A stretch of 64,000 nt of DNA from Enoplolaimus lenunculus (Eukaryota; Nematoda; Enoplea; Enoplida; Thoracostomopsidae): positions 50,001 through 114,000 of the forward strand of contig JASANG010001811.1 in assembly GCA_030248215.1 (NCBI GenBank). Direction: 5' to 3'. The notes below the pieces were generated by a model. It had not been told where the DNA came from, did no database searches, and worked only from the letters and a program-made list of their open reading frames with translations. Numbering within the stretch: the first letter of the stretch is position 1; every line of letters starts with the position of its first letter. The position numbers and the translations under genes were made by a program. Of this stretch, positions 22,490 to 35,759 are shown in pieces.

Positions 22490-24477
22490 TCACTTACCAA
22501 TATGAGCCCTGAATTCGTAAAGTTCTACAGACTGACTATTATCATACTCATCGGCATCTGTTCTGACGTCTTCACAGCTCAGCGGTTGATCCTTATTGGC
22601 TTGAGCTCTGCTACCATGAGTAAATGACGAAATATCAACACTGTTTTTTGGTATTGGCAGTTGACAAATTTCGATCGCCCAATTTGATAGTACGTCTTTA
22701 AATGTCCAATCATCACTGAAATGCAATTGTACTAATTATGTCATTCGTTGAAACGATAATTGCGGTTACGGTATATGCGAAACGGTTTCATTTAAGTGCG
22801 TTATAAAAAGACCGCAGACTATATTAATGTAAAACAGGAAGAATAAGTTTTGAATCCCGTCAGATATATTAACCTGGAAGTGACCAAACTTTACGCAGAC
22901 AGTTCTCAAAGTGAAACACCATATTATGTTAGGTATTATCTTCTAAATTAGAAAAAAATTGCAGGTTTCGGGTGTCTTATGTACAGACCAAGTTTACTCA
23001 GTATATAGAGCCATTGTAGCGAAAAGTTTGCACGGCTGTGTAGCTCAGTGATTAAAGCAGCAGTTCGTTAATCCGTACATCGTGGCTTCTGAGCTCCAAC
23101 GGATCCACAGCACAAAATTTTCATGAAGGGCTCTATATTGTACCGCGTAACTTACATTTACTATAACATCAGTCATAGTAATAAAAAACATATATTCCAT
23201 TGATATAAAACCTATCTGTACATACTTTCGCAAATGATACGAGCAGTACGCAATGGCGTTGGTATTTCCGGAAAGCAACTGTGAAATTGTGAACGCCAGA
23301 TCATCGAAAACTAAAAAACCACAAATAACAGGTAAAATTGCTATTTTTTACAAAGTCAATCGAGCAACCAAAACTAAATCCTGCCGTCGCGAAAGACCCA
23401 TATTACTTTTTCGAGGCGTAGTAGTAGTTTAAGCATATTCCTAAGCCTAAAGCTAAGCCAACGCTTAAACCTTAGCGTTTAGGATAATTCTACAATGAAA
23501 AATAACCCCAATTTTAAAACACAAATCAGTCTAAAAACATACGCCTACTCAATAGTAGTCCCGCGACAAACCGATACGGTCCTAAAAGTAAGATGTGCGC
23601 GACTGTTAAAGAAATTTTAGAAAATTTCAATCATACAACAGCTTCTAAACGCTATGCTACCAAGTTTCAAACACGGTTCTTGAATAGTTTTCTATTCGAG
23701 AATCTATTTTATCTAGGAATGTGCCGATTCCAAAATTTTTGCCGATGGGGATAGCGCGATTCTTATTTTGAAATTTTGCCGGTGCCAAACCGATGCCAAT
23801 GTCGATTACTCGGCACATCCTTAATTTTATCCTACAGACTTTACTACATTATGTGCCTTAAAAAGGTATTCTGATTTCCATATTTAAACATCTAAACCTT
23901 TTCGTCTACTGGATCCGAATAAACGGATACCATTGCTCTTGGCTGCGATTATGCTAAACTGCGCAAGCGCGCACCCGTCGTAACCATACTAAATTTTACC
24001 ACAATGCTAACAGAAGCGTAGCCAGAAGTTCAGCTCGAACATCACCATGTACAACAAATTTTTGACCACTAAGATCCATCTCCAATAATTTCGTGACTAA
24101 ATATATTCTCTCTATCCCTCCTGGCTTTGTATACACCCCCCGGTGTTATTAAATACTCATCATAATTACCCCTTAACACATGTTGTCACTATTTCAGACA
24201 ACATATACGTACCTGACGGGTCATAGAAGCAATCTGAGATCACAATAACATCGATCAACCCTTTCAGTGATTCAAGCAGTGGACACGCCTGTCCCCACGA
24301 TAAAGTTTCAAACGTAACTTCACACTTCACCGTTGTTGAACGGCCAGCAAAGTTTTCGTAATAATTGCGTTTACAACACTCCAATGCGGCTACATGATTG
24401 TATTTCTCGGTAAAACACATCTGAGCACATCCCATCGCTATTGCCGTTAATCCTGGCAATCCAACACCACAGCCAAG
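22490..24477 (-). CDS. METTL23/METTL21-like protein methyltransferase (partial at N-terminus)
   Basis: Seven-beta-strand SAM-dependent methyltransferase of the METTL21/23 group, which methylates lysine or arginine in proteins. Three exons assemble in phase: 24477-24213, 23310-23226, 22715-22490 (191 codons plus stop). The first opens with LGCGVGLPGL, the SAM-binding motif I, and carries DVIVISDCFYDP, the family's post-II motif (usually ASD-x-FYDP). The second gives DDLAFTISQLL and AYCSYHLR. The third gives DDWTFKDVLSNW and ends in a beta-strand, SVELYEFRAHIGK. The N-terminal exon, which should carry a Y-x-x-x-W-P stretch, was not found in the transposon-rich DNA upstream. The stop lies right after CATATTGGTAAGTGA, which contains a perfect donor, so a further exon is possible. 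METTL23 seems the closest; METTL21 is the alternative. Confidence 0.8.
23033..23112 (+). repeat. tRNA-derived SINE or tRNA pseudogene (weak)
   Basis: GCTGTGTAGCTCAGTGATTA resembles an A box, and GCTGTG can pair with CACAGC 66 bp later, like an acceptor stem. The expected T-arm (GGTTCGANNCC) is poor, so a working tRNA is unlikely. It lies in the last intron of the methyltransferase gene. Confidence 0.3.
23400..23612. mobile_element. MITE family A2, diverged
   Basis: CCATATTACTTTTTCGAGGC and GTAGTTTAAGCATATTCC on the left, CCTAAG-type words inside, and GGTCCTAAAAGTAAGATGTG on the right. Lies between exons 1 and 2 of the recognised methyltransferase part. Confidence 0.6.
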
Positions 24478-24891
24478 CTAAAACAATAAAATATGCGTTT
24501 AATCTTAAAAACCATAGTAAAAAATCTGCATAATCAATTAAACGGGATCATCCTGTTGGATAATATTACGTCACATGCATATGCAATTTATAAACTAAGC
24601 GAACAACCAACTAAATCCGACCTCGTTGAGATGAGATCGCAGAAGATAAATAAACTGCGTTGCCCTGGTATGAATGATGATACAAATGTCAGCAACCCAG
24701 CCGTGTAGCTGAGGAGTAAAGAGCCCTGACCATCCAATCTATGACCCAAAAACCGTTTTACAACTGTGGCTACAAGATTAATTAATTAAATTGCATCTAG
24801 CTTCTTGCTCACGGTGAGTTTCTCTTCATCTCCCAGCCCGCCTGCCATAACATTGCTATGTTTCATAAAATTCTGTCTAGTTGCTTAACAA

Positions 24892-25288
24892 TGGCTGGGT
24901 TTCTGAAATTTTACTTAAGTAATTGCTTAAGTTATATTTAAGTAATTACTTAAGTCACCGACTTAAGTAATTACTTAACGTTTTGAGCAAAACCAAACAA
25001 ACGCCTATGTGAACTATTGCCATAACAAGGAAGTAAGAGTTTCGCTTTATATTAAGCACACTCTATGAGTCTACAATTTCAATTTAATCAGCATACTCTA
25101 TGAGTCTACAATTTCAATTAAATTAAGGTTACAATGCCTCAACGGTTACTTTGTAATATGTTAAATTTATTCAGCGGCATAAGTATTTACTTAAGTACGC
25201 TTTTAAAAACGACAAAATGGTTAAGTACATACTTAGCACGTACTTAAGTACAGCGTACTTTTAAGTACGGTTTTGGTAACCCAGCCAA
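24892..25288. mobile_element. MITE with GGCTGGGTT ends and ACTTAAGTAATT repeats
   Basis: Starts TGGCTGGGTTTCTG and ends GGTAACCCAGCCA. Next to each end are several self-complementary TTACTTAAGTAATT or GTACTTAAGTAC words. The unique middle is AT-rich with a short duplication of CTCTATGAGTCTACAATTTC. No coding capacity. Confidence 0.65.
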
Positions 25289-28200
25289 TATGTTAACAAT
25301 GCACACATACCATGAACATGCTTTGAAAACTAAAGTATGCACTATAAAAATTAGAGCGAGGGATTACGCTGCTTTGCGCTCAAAAATAACAAAACAATTT
25401 CTAAACTGTCCTCATTATTAATCTGCTGCAATCTTAAAGTCAAAACGATTTCATACGACAAAACACAAAACTTTCATTAAATCATTCCAAAAGAAACGAC
25501 AACGCAAAATTGATCGTTAACAAAAAATCCATACTTCAACCACTGATTTTCCGTAAAACTCGTCACGCTTCGAAACAATCAACTTGGAAAGCTCAATTGC
25601 ACACGGCCACAAAAACGTCCCGTATCCCTCAGCTGATTTTAAATGTTTCCCAGCCATCGCTCAAGGCCGCAGGACCGTATAATACTAACCACGTCAAAAC
25701 ACAATGACAAAATCCAAAATTGAAAGAAGCTTTTAAGATTTATGTGTATCTGAAATATCTCTATAGGGGGTTTTCTTCTTGGAGACAATTTAGGTATTAT
25801 TGCAGCTTTACATTTACGCACTTAATTCGTTACCGCAGCTCTTACGCTGTCTATGTGGGAAATTCCCACGTTTAATTTGCAGTAATACATAATTTGCGTC
25901 TTAGGATAGACCTTCATTTCTTGCGGTATAGCAACTCTTGTTCTAGAAAATAGGCACATGAATGTCATGTGAATCAGAGTGGAAAGTGGGCATGGACTGT
26001 TTTACCCGACCCACGTTTTGCCCAGGCAAACAAGAATTTTTTACCAGCTGGTATACCCACGCAAATAAGATACGCAAATAAGATCTACTCACCACCCGCC
26101 TTTTACCCGCAACTGAAGTCAAACCAGTACTTTCAAGATCGCTGGCGATTCGCTGCTTAATGAATTTGCGATATAGCTTCAATGAATTTTACTAGAAACA
26201 ACAAAATTTCAAACCCAGCTAAATAATGCACGGGCAGCACCTGGCCAGAAATAAAACAGACAATAGCGTAGGTTTCCCACCTTAAACTTAAAAGTTTGCC
26301 GCGGGTAAAAACGAAGCAATGCTTACAAATCCTTGCTAGTAGGGTGCAACCAAAGGTGAAAAATACCGGAGCCGGAGCAAGAGGTCAACGAAACTTGCCG
26401 GAGCCAGAGGTCAACGAAACTTGCCGGAGCCGAAGCCGGAGCCGGAGGTGAGGAGAGATTAGATTGCAAAAATCATGGTTAATTAGTTAATTTTAGCCAA
26501 TATATATGCAATATGTTGTTAAGTTGGTTGGTTTTACGCTAATTCTGCGAAATTTCGGAAATTCTATCCTTAAAATTGTGATAGAAGTAAAACGAAACGC
26601 GCTAAAGAGATAAATTTCGCAAAATCATGCAAAGTTTTACTACCGAAATTGCCGGAACGTCTGGCAAAAATTCTACCGGAGCCGGAGGCCAATTTTCTGC
26701 TGGAGCCGGAGCCGCAGGCAATTTTCTGCTGGAGCCGGGGCCAGAGGAAGACCTTGGGGTACCCTACAAAACACCAAACCTATATTTTAAACTAGAAAGT
26801 TTTGAAGGCAATTCTACATGTTACAATCAGACTAACCTCCTGAACCGTACTATATTGGTTTTAGAAACATGACCTATTTCAAGAAGCCAGACACATTTCA
26901 AAACTTCGGCGATTTTTGTTTTAACCGGTTAGAGTGGAGCTTTTTAGGTGTGGGGCCCCACAAATGGGTGGCATGGTGTGTGGCTGTTCCGGCCCAAGAC
27001 CCTCAAAATTTTAACGTTTGTAAATTAGAAACGTTTGTTCCGCTGATGCAGTAGTTGCAGGATTGACCAAATAGTTTAATCAGCCTAAAACTTCAATCTT
27101 TCGACGTCAATACCTCCGCTATATCGTGTTACAATAATCAGAAGCTCAGCCTGAATAATTTCTTCACTAAGCTCAGTATTCTTGTTGTAGTAATGCGTTT
27201 TTTAATCCAATATTCGTTTTAGGTTTTCTTTATTCTGATTACTATCCGTTGCAATGTCGGTTATTTTTGCTATCCGTTTACACAATGGTTTCGATATTTT
27301 TACCGATATTAGTATATATTATGTGTTTTCCTGTTATAGTCTAAAAGTGTAAAAAAATTCAGTAGCGGGTTGTGTTGTGTTGGTGGAAAAGCTATTCGAC
27401 AGTTTAATATTGTGAGCTCTAATCAATATTGGGGTCTGTGCCCCCAATCTGAACATTGGGGTGACGGCTTCCCTGTCCCTTTGGCTTGGAAACCGTAGCC
27501 AGTATAGAAGTTTTGTATTAAAATTGGGAAAAATTTAACTAACGAAATTGCCAGAGCCTCCGGCAGAAATTCTACCAGAGATGGAGATTGATTTTCAGCC
27601 GGAGCCGCAGGCAGACCTCCGGTTGTATCCTGGTGTGTATACTATGCTTGTTATAAAATGCTGAAATTTGCTTAATAAATAATCACGTGATGCCTTTAGT
27701 ATCTGTATGGCGCCAGACAGCATTTATTAACGGCTTTGCGTATCTTGCAGAACGAATACATTTTTTCAATTATTTCCGGAAAAACTCAATCCTGTGCGAC
27801 CAGAGGTAAAATTACCAGAATCGAAAAATGGTAGAACGAACAAAATTAGTTGCCTAGAATAGCATTATAATCACAAAATTTAACAATAATCTGTGCTAAC
27901 GCTCAGCAAACAAATGGAATAAATTTTACTGAAAAGCTAGGTACATATCAAACAAAACGTGAGAAAACAAAACGTCAGAGCCATGGTGCATTCTTAGGAG
28001 ACTCAATCATTCGACCAAATTCAAATAAAAGCATTTTCTTACAGAACATTAATAGAACCATTAAGAGTGGAAACCAAGCATTAATCAAAAATCTAAACTT
28101 AGCTTAAGCCATAAGACCTATTCTATACATGTGAGCAACTAACAGTTTCAAGAATCAAGATCCGTCTTTCACAAAAGTAAGTAGCTATATCACCAAAACA

Positions 28201-28294
28201 AATCTGTGAATACGTTTGCTTTCACAATTTTCAAGAAAATATCAGCCTGTTTGAATCACAAATAAAGCACATTTTTGCAACGAAGTACAGGCGA
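25289..28294. other. Region without a recognised gene
   Basis: Holds MITE pieces (26341-26765, 27560-27640) and a CCC/GGG-word repeat near 25950-26110. A METTL N-terminal exon should lie somewhere upstream of 24477, but I could not identify one here. The sequence at 27420-27490 (ATTGGGGTCTGTGCCCCCAA) contains a short perfect hairpin. Confidence 0.45.
26341..26765. mobile_element. hAT-like MITE family B
   Basis: Starts AGGGTGCAACCAAAGGTG, with three to four GGAGCCGGAG/GGTCAACGAAACTTGCC units, and ends GACCTTGGGGTACCCT. The ends pair only roughly. A plus-strand frame over it is a repeat translation. Confidence 0.55.
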
Positions 28295-31200
28295 CTACCG
28301 CTTTGAAGATTGCGTCACACGTTCACTGAGATCCCAAAACATTTCACACAACTGATCATTGAGTGCAATTCGTGGCAACGCGACTGGCTTACATCCAGCG
28401 AACAAGTGTCCACTGGTGTGAATTAAATCGTTCGACGTTGCTAAGTACACCTGAGTTCGTGCTCCATCATGTATTGTATTCTGGAAACAATGAAAACAAA
28501 CTATAAAATTTTAATGGAAAAATTTCAAATGTATTTGCTCATGCCTACAGTCCCAATTTGATGTTGTTCAAAAAGAGCTGTGGCCATCACAGGGGGCAAT
28601 GGGTTTCAGATCCCACTACAAAAGTTTTTGCCCTTGTCTTGTGAACTCACCCAGAAGCCTCTTGAAAAACAAATTTTGCCCATTTGATATAAAAGTAAGA
28701 ATAAATTGTAAATAAAATTCTGTGGTAGCTTTTAGCCGACAATGCTCAATCTTGAACGAAAATTGCAAAAACAATAAACTTTATCCACCATGTTCCTATC
28801 GTTGAATTTTACGTTCGGAGTGTTTTACCATAAAACGTTCACTCAGCGGAAATTTGACCAATGAACAGCAATTTTCGACGAATAAATTAGGAATATATGC
28901 AAGTGTGCTGAGCGCATCATGAAAGTATTGCGTATTAATTGCACAAATTGAAAGATGGCAGCCACTACTACGTGGCTGTTCATGCAGTATTCGTAATATG
29001 ACTCAAATAACCACCAATTCAGCATTAATCAATTGTTAATTATAAAACAGTTAAAGTAGTGTACTTACACCAAAACCAAACGTCGAGAGGAATATCAAAG
29101 ATAAAATCGACACGATTACGCTTGAGTTATTCCAAATATTTGTGAAAATGATTCCTGGATGACAACAGTTCGCTGTTACACCTGCAAAAATTACGCAATT
29201 ATTGTTATTTGGTATGTTGACCTAATCCAGATATAATTCCTAGCATGGATCATGCGTTGTTTGTAAGCTGTAGCAACATAAACATGGGATGTACCAAACA
29301 TTTCCATTGCGATTATTCTGTTAAACAGTACACTATTTAGAACTTGATCTCAACACTATGAAATTTGCAGTAATCGCTGATGCAAGAACACAATGAACAA
29401 CATACATTTTTGTTTCAAACCTAATCTTGAGCACCGACGAACTATTATTGGCTGGATGCAAGTGTGTTTGCAGAGCAAAATACTAACACCCAACGTAGCT
29501 TTAGGTCCGATAGTGATAAAATGTGACGGCAATAGTTTATAATATTGCGTGGACTTGACAGATTGCTTCTTGAGAAAAAACAGGCCTCTTTTTGTTCAAA
29601 AACCAAACCTGTGAATAAACACGATTTTCAAATGCCTATGACAAATAGGTTTTCAAGAAAACCACTGTCAACATGGGCCGATATTCTCAAATGTGTATAG
29701 GAACTATCATCAGCTAGTAATACGTTTTCAAACTCACTAACTGTTGCAGTTGTTGAACTTAAAATTGCTACAGGTTTAGAGCAAATAATTTGAGAAAAAC
29801 GTGCTAAATTTTTAGCTTCAGCATTCACAGGTTCGAAAGTTACAAAACCTATCAGCAACAACTGATGATACGTGCTGCACATATCTGAAGACGGGCCATG
29901 ATCAAACATCCTACTATTAGCAAAAAATAAATATTTTACATCGAAAAATAAATGCAAAATACAATATACAATTACAAATGTCATTACCTGTACCGCGACA
30001 AATCACCGCTAACTGTCGAGTGAACAAAATGTTAGCAAGTTTGCTAGTTTGGTAGACATCTCGAAAATAATAGTGAGAATCAAAATTAATATTGTCCAAG
30101 TTAAATTGTTGCAATCGAAATGAAGCAAACGACGATATGTTAATAATACGAGCAGGTGCCGAGCTTCTGAGAACATCTAAAATTAAACCAAGGTTTAACA
30201 TTAACATTAAATAGAAAAATCTTAGTCTACAGGAAGCCACAACCCAATATCTTTAAAGTTCGTAAAAGATTAAAAATACTTGAATTGCATCGTGGCTGGG
30301 TTGTGATTAATTATTCTTCTCTTAGATGCAACAGCGCCGTTCACAAAAGTTCTTAAAACCAAGTTTTGGTACGCTTGTATACGCGTATAAAATGAAGGCT
30401 TTTCTGCGCCTACGGTTTCGAATCGACAATGCAAAACACACTATCAACCAGTACAATTTCTTGCAGTAAACAAAATGCCAAATTTTACTAACTCTGAAAC
30501 CGGAACCAGATATAAGCACTTTAAAAACATTAACAATTAGCAACCCTCAATTTAATAACTATTTACTTTAACTTATTGCAATTAGGTAATTTTTCAAGCT
30601 TTAGCAATAGCTCAATTTAAAAACACTTTAAAAATTGACTTATTTCAACTCTGAGTATAAATAACAATCACAAACTGACTAACCAATCAACAAATTGGTC
30701 AACAAAAAGTGTCCATAGTGATTCGATTGCATTGCTATTTCAAGTCCATCTTTGGTCACTTCACGTTTTCCAGCTAAACAAACATAGTAGTAATTAGATC
30801 AGAGGTGTACCGAACAGGAAGCGTGTCAGGATGCATCCCATACCCAAACTTTTTGGTAGATAAAGACACTGCTGCGCAGAAGCGTACCACGGGAGCTCAG
30901 ATGTAAACCCCCTCGTTGGGAATTTTTAAATACAAGGTTTTTAGACATGGTTTCAGTTTGCAACCCAAGAAACCTCTTCGCAATATTTAAACATCGTAAG
31001 CCTGATTCAATATCCTGACTACGCCCATGCTACTGTCTTATACAATATACGTTGGAGAACAACTGCTAATTTTATTTTAAGATCCAATATTTTAGTCGCA
31101 TTTGCACTTGTATAGTTTGTCCCCATACAAGGCTTACCTATACCAAAGCATAATCCTAAGCCTTCACCTAAACCTCTGCGTAAGCCTAACTGTGGTGCTA

Positions 31201-32935
31201 TACTTTTGATGAAGTCCGGCACCGTCAATCACCGTCCGTCGCCGTAAGGTGCCGTCGTCCCCGTACGTCACCGTGCGGTATGGTACGTGAATTACTCGCG
31301 TACGATACCTTAAGGTGACGTACGGCGACGTACGGCGCCGCGCTGCAACTATAGCAACAGCCCAAGCCTTAACCTCAAATATCTGGAGAAAGTGCACATA
31401 CAAAAGCCGTCGTTTTTTTGGCCCTCTACCGAATAAAATTTCAAGCTACGCGACTGAAATGACCAACAAAAGTATCTTCCAAGTATAATTTTCAAGACAG
31501 AAAAAATTGGTAAAACATTACCATTACCAATACTTGCACCGTGTCTGTGAAAAATATAAAATAAACCACAACACTGTGCACTATATTGCCTAAATTTGAC
31601 GTCTTTTTCTTACTTGCCCAGATACGAAATACTAGAACCTTATAAATTTAAAAACGCTTACGTGGAAATATCCCAGCATTGTTAATTAAACAATGCAACG
31701 GCGTTTCTTTCTTCAAAAACGATGCCGCACACTGGCGGACTGAATCAAAGCAACACAAATCCAACTCGAGAACGTAAACATTTTCGTTTGATGTTTGTTT
31801 TTTAATATCATCTGTTCAAATAGCAATCAAGCAAAGTTTGTTGTTGACATATTATCTCGCATCGTGTCATGGAATATGCAAGCCAGTGACTCTGCAGTAG
31901 TTCTTAACCTTATTTCTTTTGAAATCTTACCAATGATTAGTAGACAAGCGGTGGCATATCGCAGGGTGGCAATAATTCAACAAAAGTTAGCATTCGGTTT
32001 CAGATTTGGCAAAAGTTGAAGCATGGGAATTGTATTGAAGCCATGGGAATTGTTTTCAGTTTAAACAAAAACCGAATGCGACAAGATTCTAAAACTACTA
32101 TTTATGGGCTTGAAACTGAGCTACAACAAACTGAAATTAAAATCATTTATATGCCGTTTTTGACTACGATCGGTATTTCAATGAATTCGGGTTTCGATGT
32201 TTCAAAATTCACATGTTTCTATTGCCTGCACAAAACTCGGTTTGTAAGGTCGGAATATCAACTGGCTGTAGTTTGAGTTTTATTTAACCTTTTATTAATG
32301 TAACAAGATTGTTCGAAGTCAGATTCGAGAAAATCGCAATAAATACGAATTCCGAATCAATGAAATCGTGGATTCGGAGCCACCTTGGAATGCAAGTGCG
32401 TCAAAATATTAAAAGCAAAAATAGCCATATATTCTAACTAAATATCAAAACTACTTACCAGCTATATTTTGCGCTAATTTCGGATTTCTGCATGCCATAT
32501 AAACCGATGCACCGTGTGATGCCAGTTCCATCGCAGTAACTTTCCCAAGTCCTAAACGAGAAGATAAAATTTAAGAAATCAAAACAAATAAATAAAATTT
32601 CACCCTAAAGTACAATCACAAAATGTTCGCTAATAGCTTATACTAGAGCAACTCACAAAAAAACTAATTTTTGGTAGGGCACTGATTCTGCACTACGCGT
32701 TCTAAAACTGTACCCTTTACATCGTCAAAAAATACGTCATATAAAAATTACCTTAACCTGCTGGCTTACCATGAGTTGCGCCTGTGATCATAAACACTTG
32801 ATTCTTCAATGATCGGCCTATTCTGTACGCAAAATAACGTCGTCTGATTGCTTTCACCAGTAAATATAGCGCACTTATTATACAAAAGCTTGTGATTACA
32901 GTGATGCGAGTAATCTCAACAGTGAAAACAACCAT
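28295..32935 (-). CDS. Membrane-anchored short-chain dehydrogenase, RDH11-14-like (copy 1)
   Basis: NAD(P)(H)-dependent oxidoreductase of the classical SDR fold, similar to retinol dehydrogenases that act at the ER or mitochondrial membrane. Seven exons: 32935-32770, 32551-32459, 31811-31662, 30773-30684, 30176-29988, 29181-29069, 28480-28295; 328 residues, all phases consistent. An N-terminal hydrophobic helix (about residues 10-30) is followed by RRR. The cofactor motif TGATHGLG is split by intron 1 (residues 51-58). NNAG is at 130-133, catalytic Ser at 181/182, YQTSK at 208-212 and CCHPGI near 235-240. The frame is open further upstream, to an ATG at 33223, but homology with the second copy starts at 32935. 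Tail: FWDLSERVTQSS. It has a close tandem paralogue at 41790-45174. Substrate is unknown; WWOX and DHRS13 relatives are alternatives. Confidence 0.88.
29672..29897. mobile_element. MITE family F (GGCC...TTCTCAAATGTGT ends)
   Basis: GGGCCGATATTCTCAAATGT at the left and CACATATCTGAAGACGGGCC at the right are inverted. It lies in intron 5 of the first dehydrogenase. Relatives are at 54670-54898 and 56047-56378. Confidence 0.55.
31186..31362. mobile_element. MITE family E (CpG-rich)
   Basis: GTGGTGCTATAC on the left faces GCAACTATAGCAACAGCC. Between them are GTCCGTCGCCGTAAGG, GTACGTCACCGTGCGG and their inverted forms GACGTACGGCGACGTACGG. It lies in intron 3 of the first dehydrogenase. Confidence 0.55.
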
Positions 32936-33295
32936 TGTGTTTTTAGAATAATCGTTCTGTAATACTAAAAATCTGGCAGTCCCATTATTTAGCACATTGA
33001 TCAAGTCCCACAAAAACGGGGTTAAGCAAGCCAACAATGCAACGCGTTGGTGCACACTATATATTCTCAGGTAAGTTGTCAATTCCTGTCCAGAGTCAGC
33101 ATTGACTTCTGGTGGTATTAATTCAACTGTTACATAAACAATCAAACATACATAAAATACAAAACCTACAGCTAAAATTTGGCTATGCTTAAATAAAAAA
33201 GTTATAGCTTGGCATATAATCACAACGCGGTATCATTATAATGAACTTTAAAACAAACTCAAAACACTTTATGCCCTTCGTCATTTCCCACCTGC

Positions 33296-33447
33296 TCCCA
33301 TCTAAAGATCAGGCGCGGAACGCTTTTCTGCGGGACAGCAATAGAGTAAGTTTAACTTTAGACTAATTTATTTGCTGAAGCATAGGCTTAAGCTCAGGTT
33401 TGGGAATAAGCCAATACTACTGTTACGGCCCTGTTCTATATATTGGC
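33296..33447. mobile_element. MITE family A
   Basis: TCCCATCTAAAGATCAGG, TTTCTGCGGGACAGC, GGCTTAAGCTCAGG, TACTACTGTTACGGCCC and ATATATTGGCC occur in family order. The target duplication is not clear. Lies just upstream of the first dehydrogenase. Confidence 0.6.
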
Positions 33448-34108
33448 CCTTACTTGAAGAAAAAGAACGTCTGCAGAATCTCTGCAGTAACAACTTTCAA
33501 CTAATAAAAATCCAAGTTAAAGTACAAGTACAGGTTCAATAATTGCAATAAAGATAGCCGAGTTCAATCACAACATACATATGTATGTAAAAAATGTTTA
33601 TTTGATACAAAAAACAACCACCAAATCATCATTCCATCAACCCCAAACGTAAAAACTACAATCTACGTATATAAAAGTAATATTTTGTTTTCTGCTTGCA
33701 ATTTCGCTGCAAGACTACAAATAGCAAACATTTCCCTGTTCATACATCTACTGAATATTTCTTGCACAGGCGAATACAAATACGTACAAAACAGTACGAA
33801 GCTGACATAGAAAAAGTCACTTATAAACGTCATTTCAACGTGAAATGATTGCAAAAAGGCTGCAAAAATAAGAAAAAATATTCCCAAATGGAAAAACTAC
33901 AATTGCTTATGTCTAACTTACCAATCAATATCAAGTCAAAGTGAGAGTAGTTCTGGACATTTTTTGCAACTGTCCTAGCTCATTCGCATGCGACTTGGTT
34001 TCAGTGATTGTACTAGGAGCGGATAATTGCTTCTTACACAAAAAACAGTTGCAACTTGCCAAAGTTAAGCGGGATACAAAATATACAGCGCGCTTTGTGT
34101 TTCTTGTA

Positions 34109-34821
34109 ACAGCGAACTATTTCGGTCGGCACTACTAGGAACACCATCCTAAGTTCGTGGTTACCTAAGCAAGAAAATACTCTATACTCCTAACAGAACC
34201 TGCACAGTACGTACACTAATAAATTAAGGACAGTATTCCCGCGCCCAAAATGGAATAAGACGCAATTCAGAACTTCTAAGACGATCAGAAACCGCTTTGA
34301 TGCAAAAATGATACGTACTACTGTCACCCCAAAATGAAATTCAAATCAAATGAACCACGTGCAAGACCAATTCAAAATGTTAAACTGCCAAGACCACCCT
34401 TACGGTGCCACAACAAACCAACGTCGACCAATGTACGTAAACATCTAATTACGAGATTACCAAATGGTATTGAGTAAATAAAACTAGACTGCCCTTGCGG
34501 ACCACTTGAATTTTTCTGTGAATAGGTAGTTTGCAATATCACCAAAATAATACACGAACCGACACCCGGGACCACAAAATTCAGGCAAAGTTCACGCTGG
34601 CGGGTCTGCTAAGTTTCTAATAAATTTCCGTTACCCTTCTCAAAAATTGCTACACCAAGCTAGTCAAGGTCTACAAAGTTTCATTAAAAACGTCATTACT
34701 GTAACAATACTCCCAAAATCATATAACTCACAGACCGCCAGCAAGTAAACTTAGGTAACTCAATAAATAAACAACTCCACTGGGTGCATAAATTCAAAAC
34801 TCTGATTGACAGAACCTTTTC
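34109..34821 (+). repeat. Left arm of the large inverted-repeat element
   Basis: Matches 40272-41017 in reverse. Checkpoints: CTAAGTTCGTGGTTACC, CTGCACAGTACGTACAC, GACACCCGGGACCACAAAAT and CCACTGGGTGCATAAATTC. The short frame that both arms share is a by-product of the repeat. Confidence 0.9.
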
Positions 34822-35759
34822 AAAACATTTTTGCCCTTTGAATCACTATCTAAATCCCAACCAACCAATGTTTGGGTTAAGAATCCGATTTTTATAACAG
34901 TTTTAGCGTAATTTGGCATAAAAATTAGAGTAAAACGTGATATTTTGACTTAATACATCAAACTGTACAATATTCATTTCCAAGAATTGCCATTAAACAC
35001 AAAATCAAAAAAGGGTGTTAAAAAATCAAAAATTGAAACAAATGACCGCTGAACTGTTATTAAGTAGGTAATAATTTCATCTCCCGCGTGGCTTATTACC
35101 AAATTGGCGTTAAATTCAACTATGTACGGCCGCAAACATGTTTGTACCTTCAATGAAGCCAAACTAAAACTAGTCTGTTAGGATCAGCTGCAAATTATTC
35201 ATACTTAACAATAACAAAGTTGTTCGCATATACAATTCAACAGAAGCTGGCATTTACATCGCTCTTACTAGCATTGACAGATCGCTAACTTTATAAAAAA
35301 ACGAAAAATAATTGTGTGTCCACTATAATTTATCAAACCGAAATATTTTTACTTTTTTTCAATACAAACACTATTAATACCAGGATGCGAAAAAAGGGGC
35401 AATAGTTGCAATTACTTTCGCACCGTAATGCATCAAACCTAAGACCGCCCAAAATTCCTGGTCGCACTGCGATCAAAAAGATTCCGAGTAATTATAATGC
35501 ATAAGCGTACAGCGTAGGAAAAATTGAAACACCCACTCTTAAAAATATAATTCATTATTTAAACGAACTCGCTGATGGAAAAACTTTATCTGATGCAACA
35601 ATGTAAACCAAACGACTTCACCAATCGTTATAAACAAAACATTTTTTGAATTCATAACATTACCGGCCCTACACCGTGGCCCTACACTCCTCTGACCCTA
35701 TTTCAAACGAGCCCCTGCGAGTACATACTTAAGACAGCCTAAACCGCTCTAAACTTACA

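Noticed and set aside
23033-23112. Functional tRNA gene
   Set aside because: The A-box region is fair, but the T-arm and D-arm do not fold properly; kept only as a weak SINE or pseudogene call.
34372-34575. Conserved small protein shared with 40528-40722
   Set aside because: The two frames are just the same inverted-repeat arm read on opposite strands; similarity is at DNA level and the frames differ at their ends.
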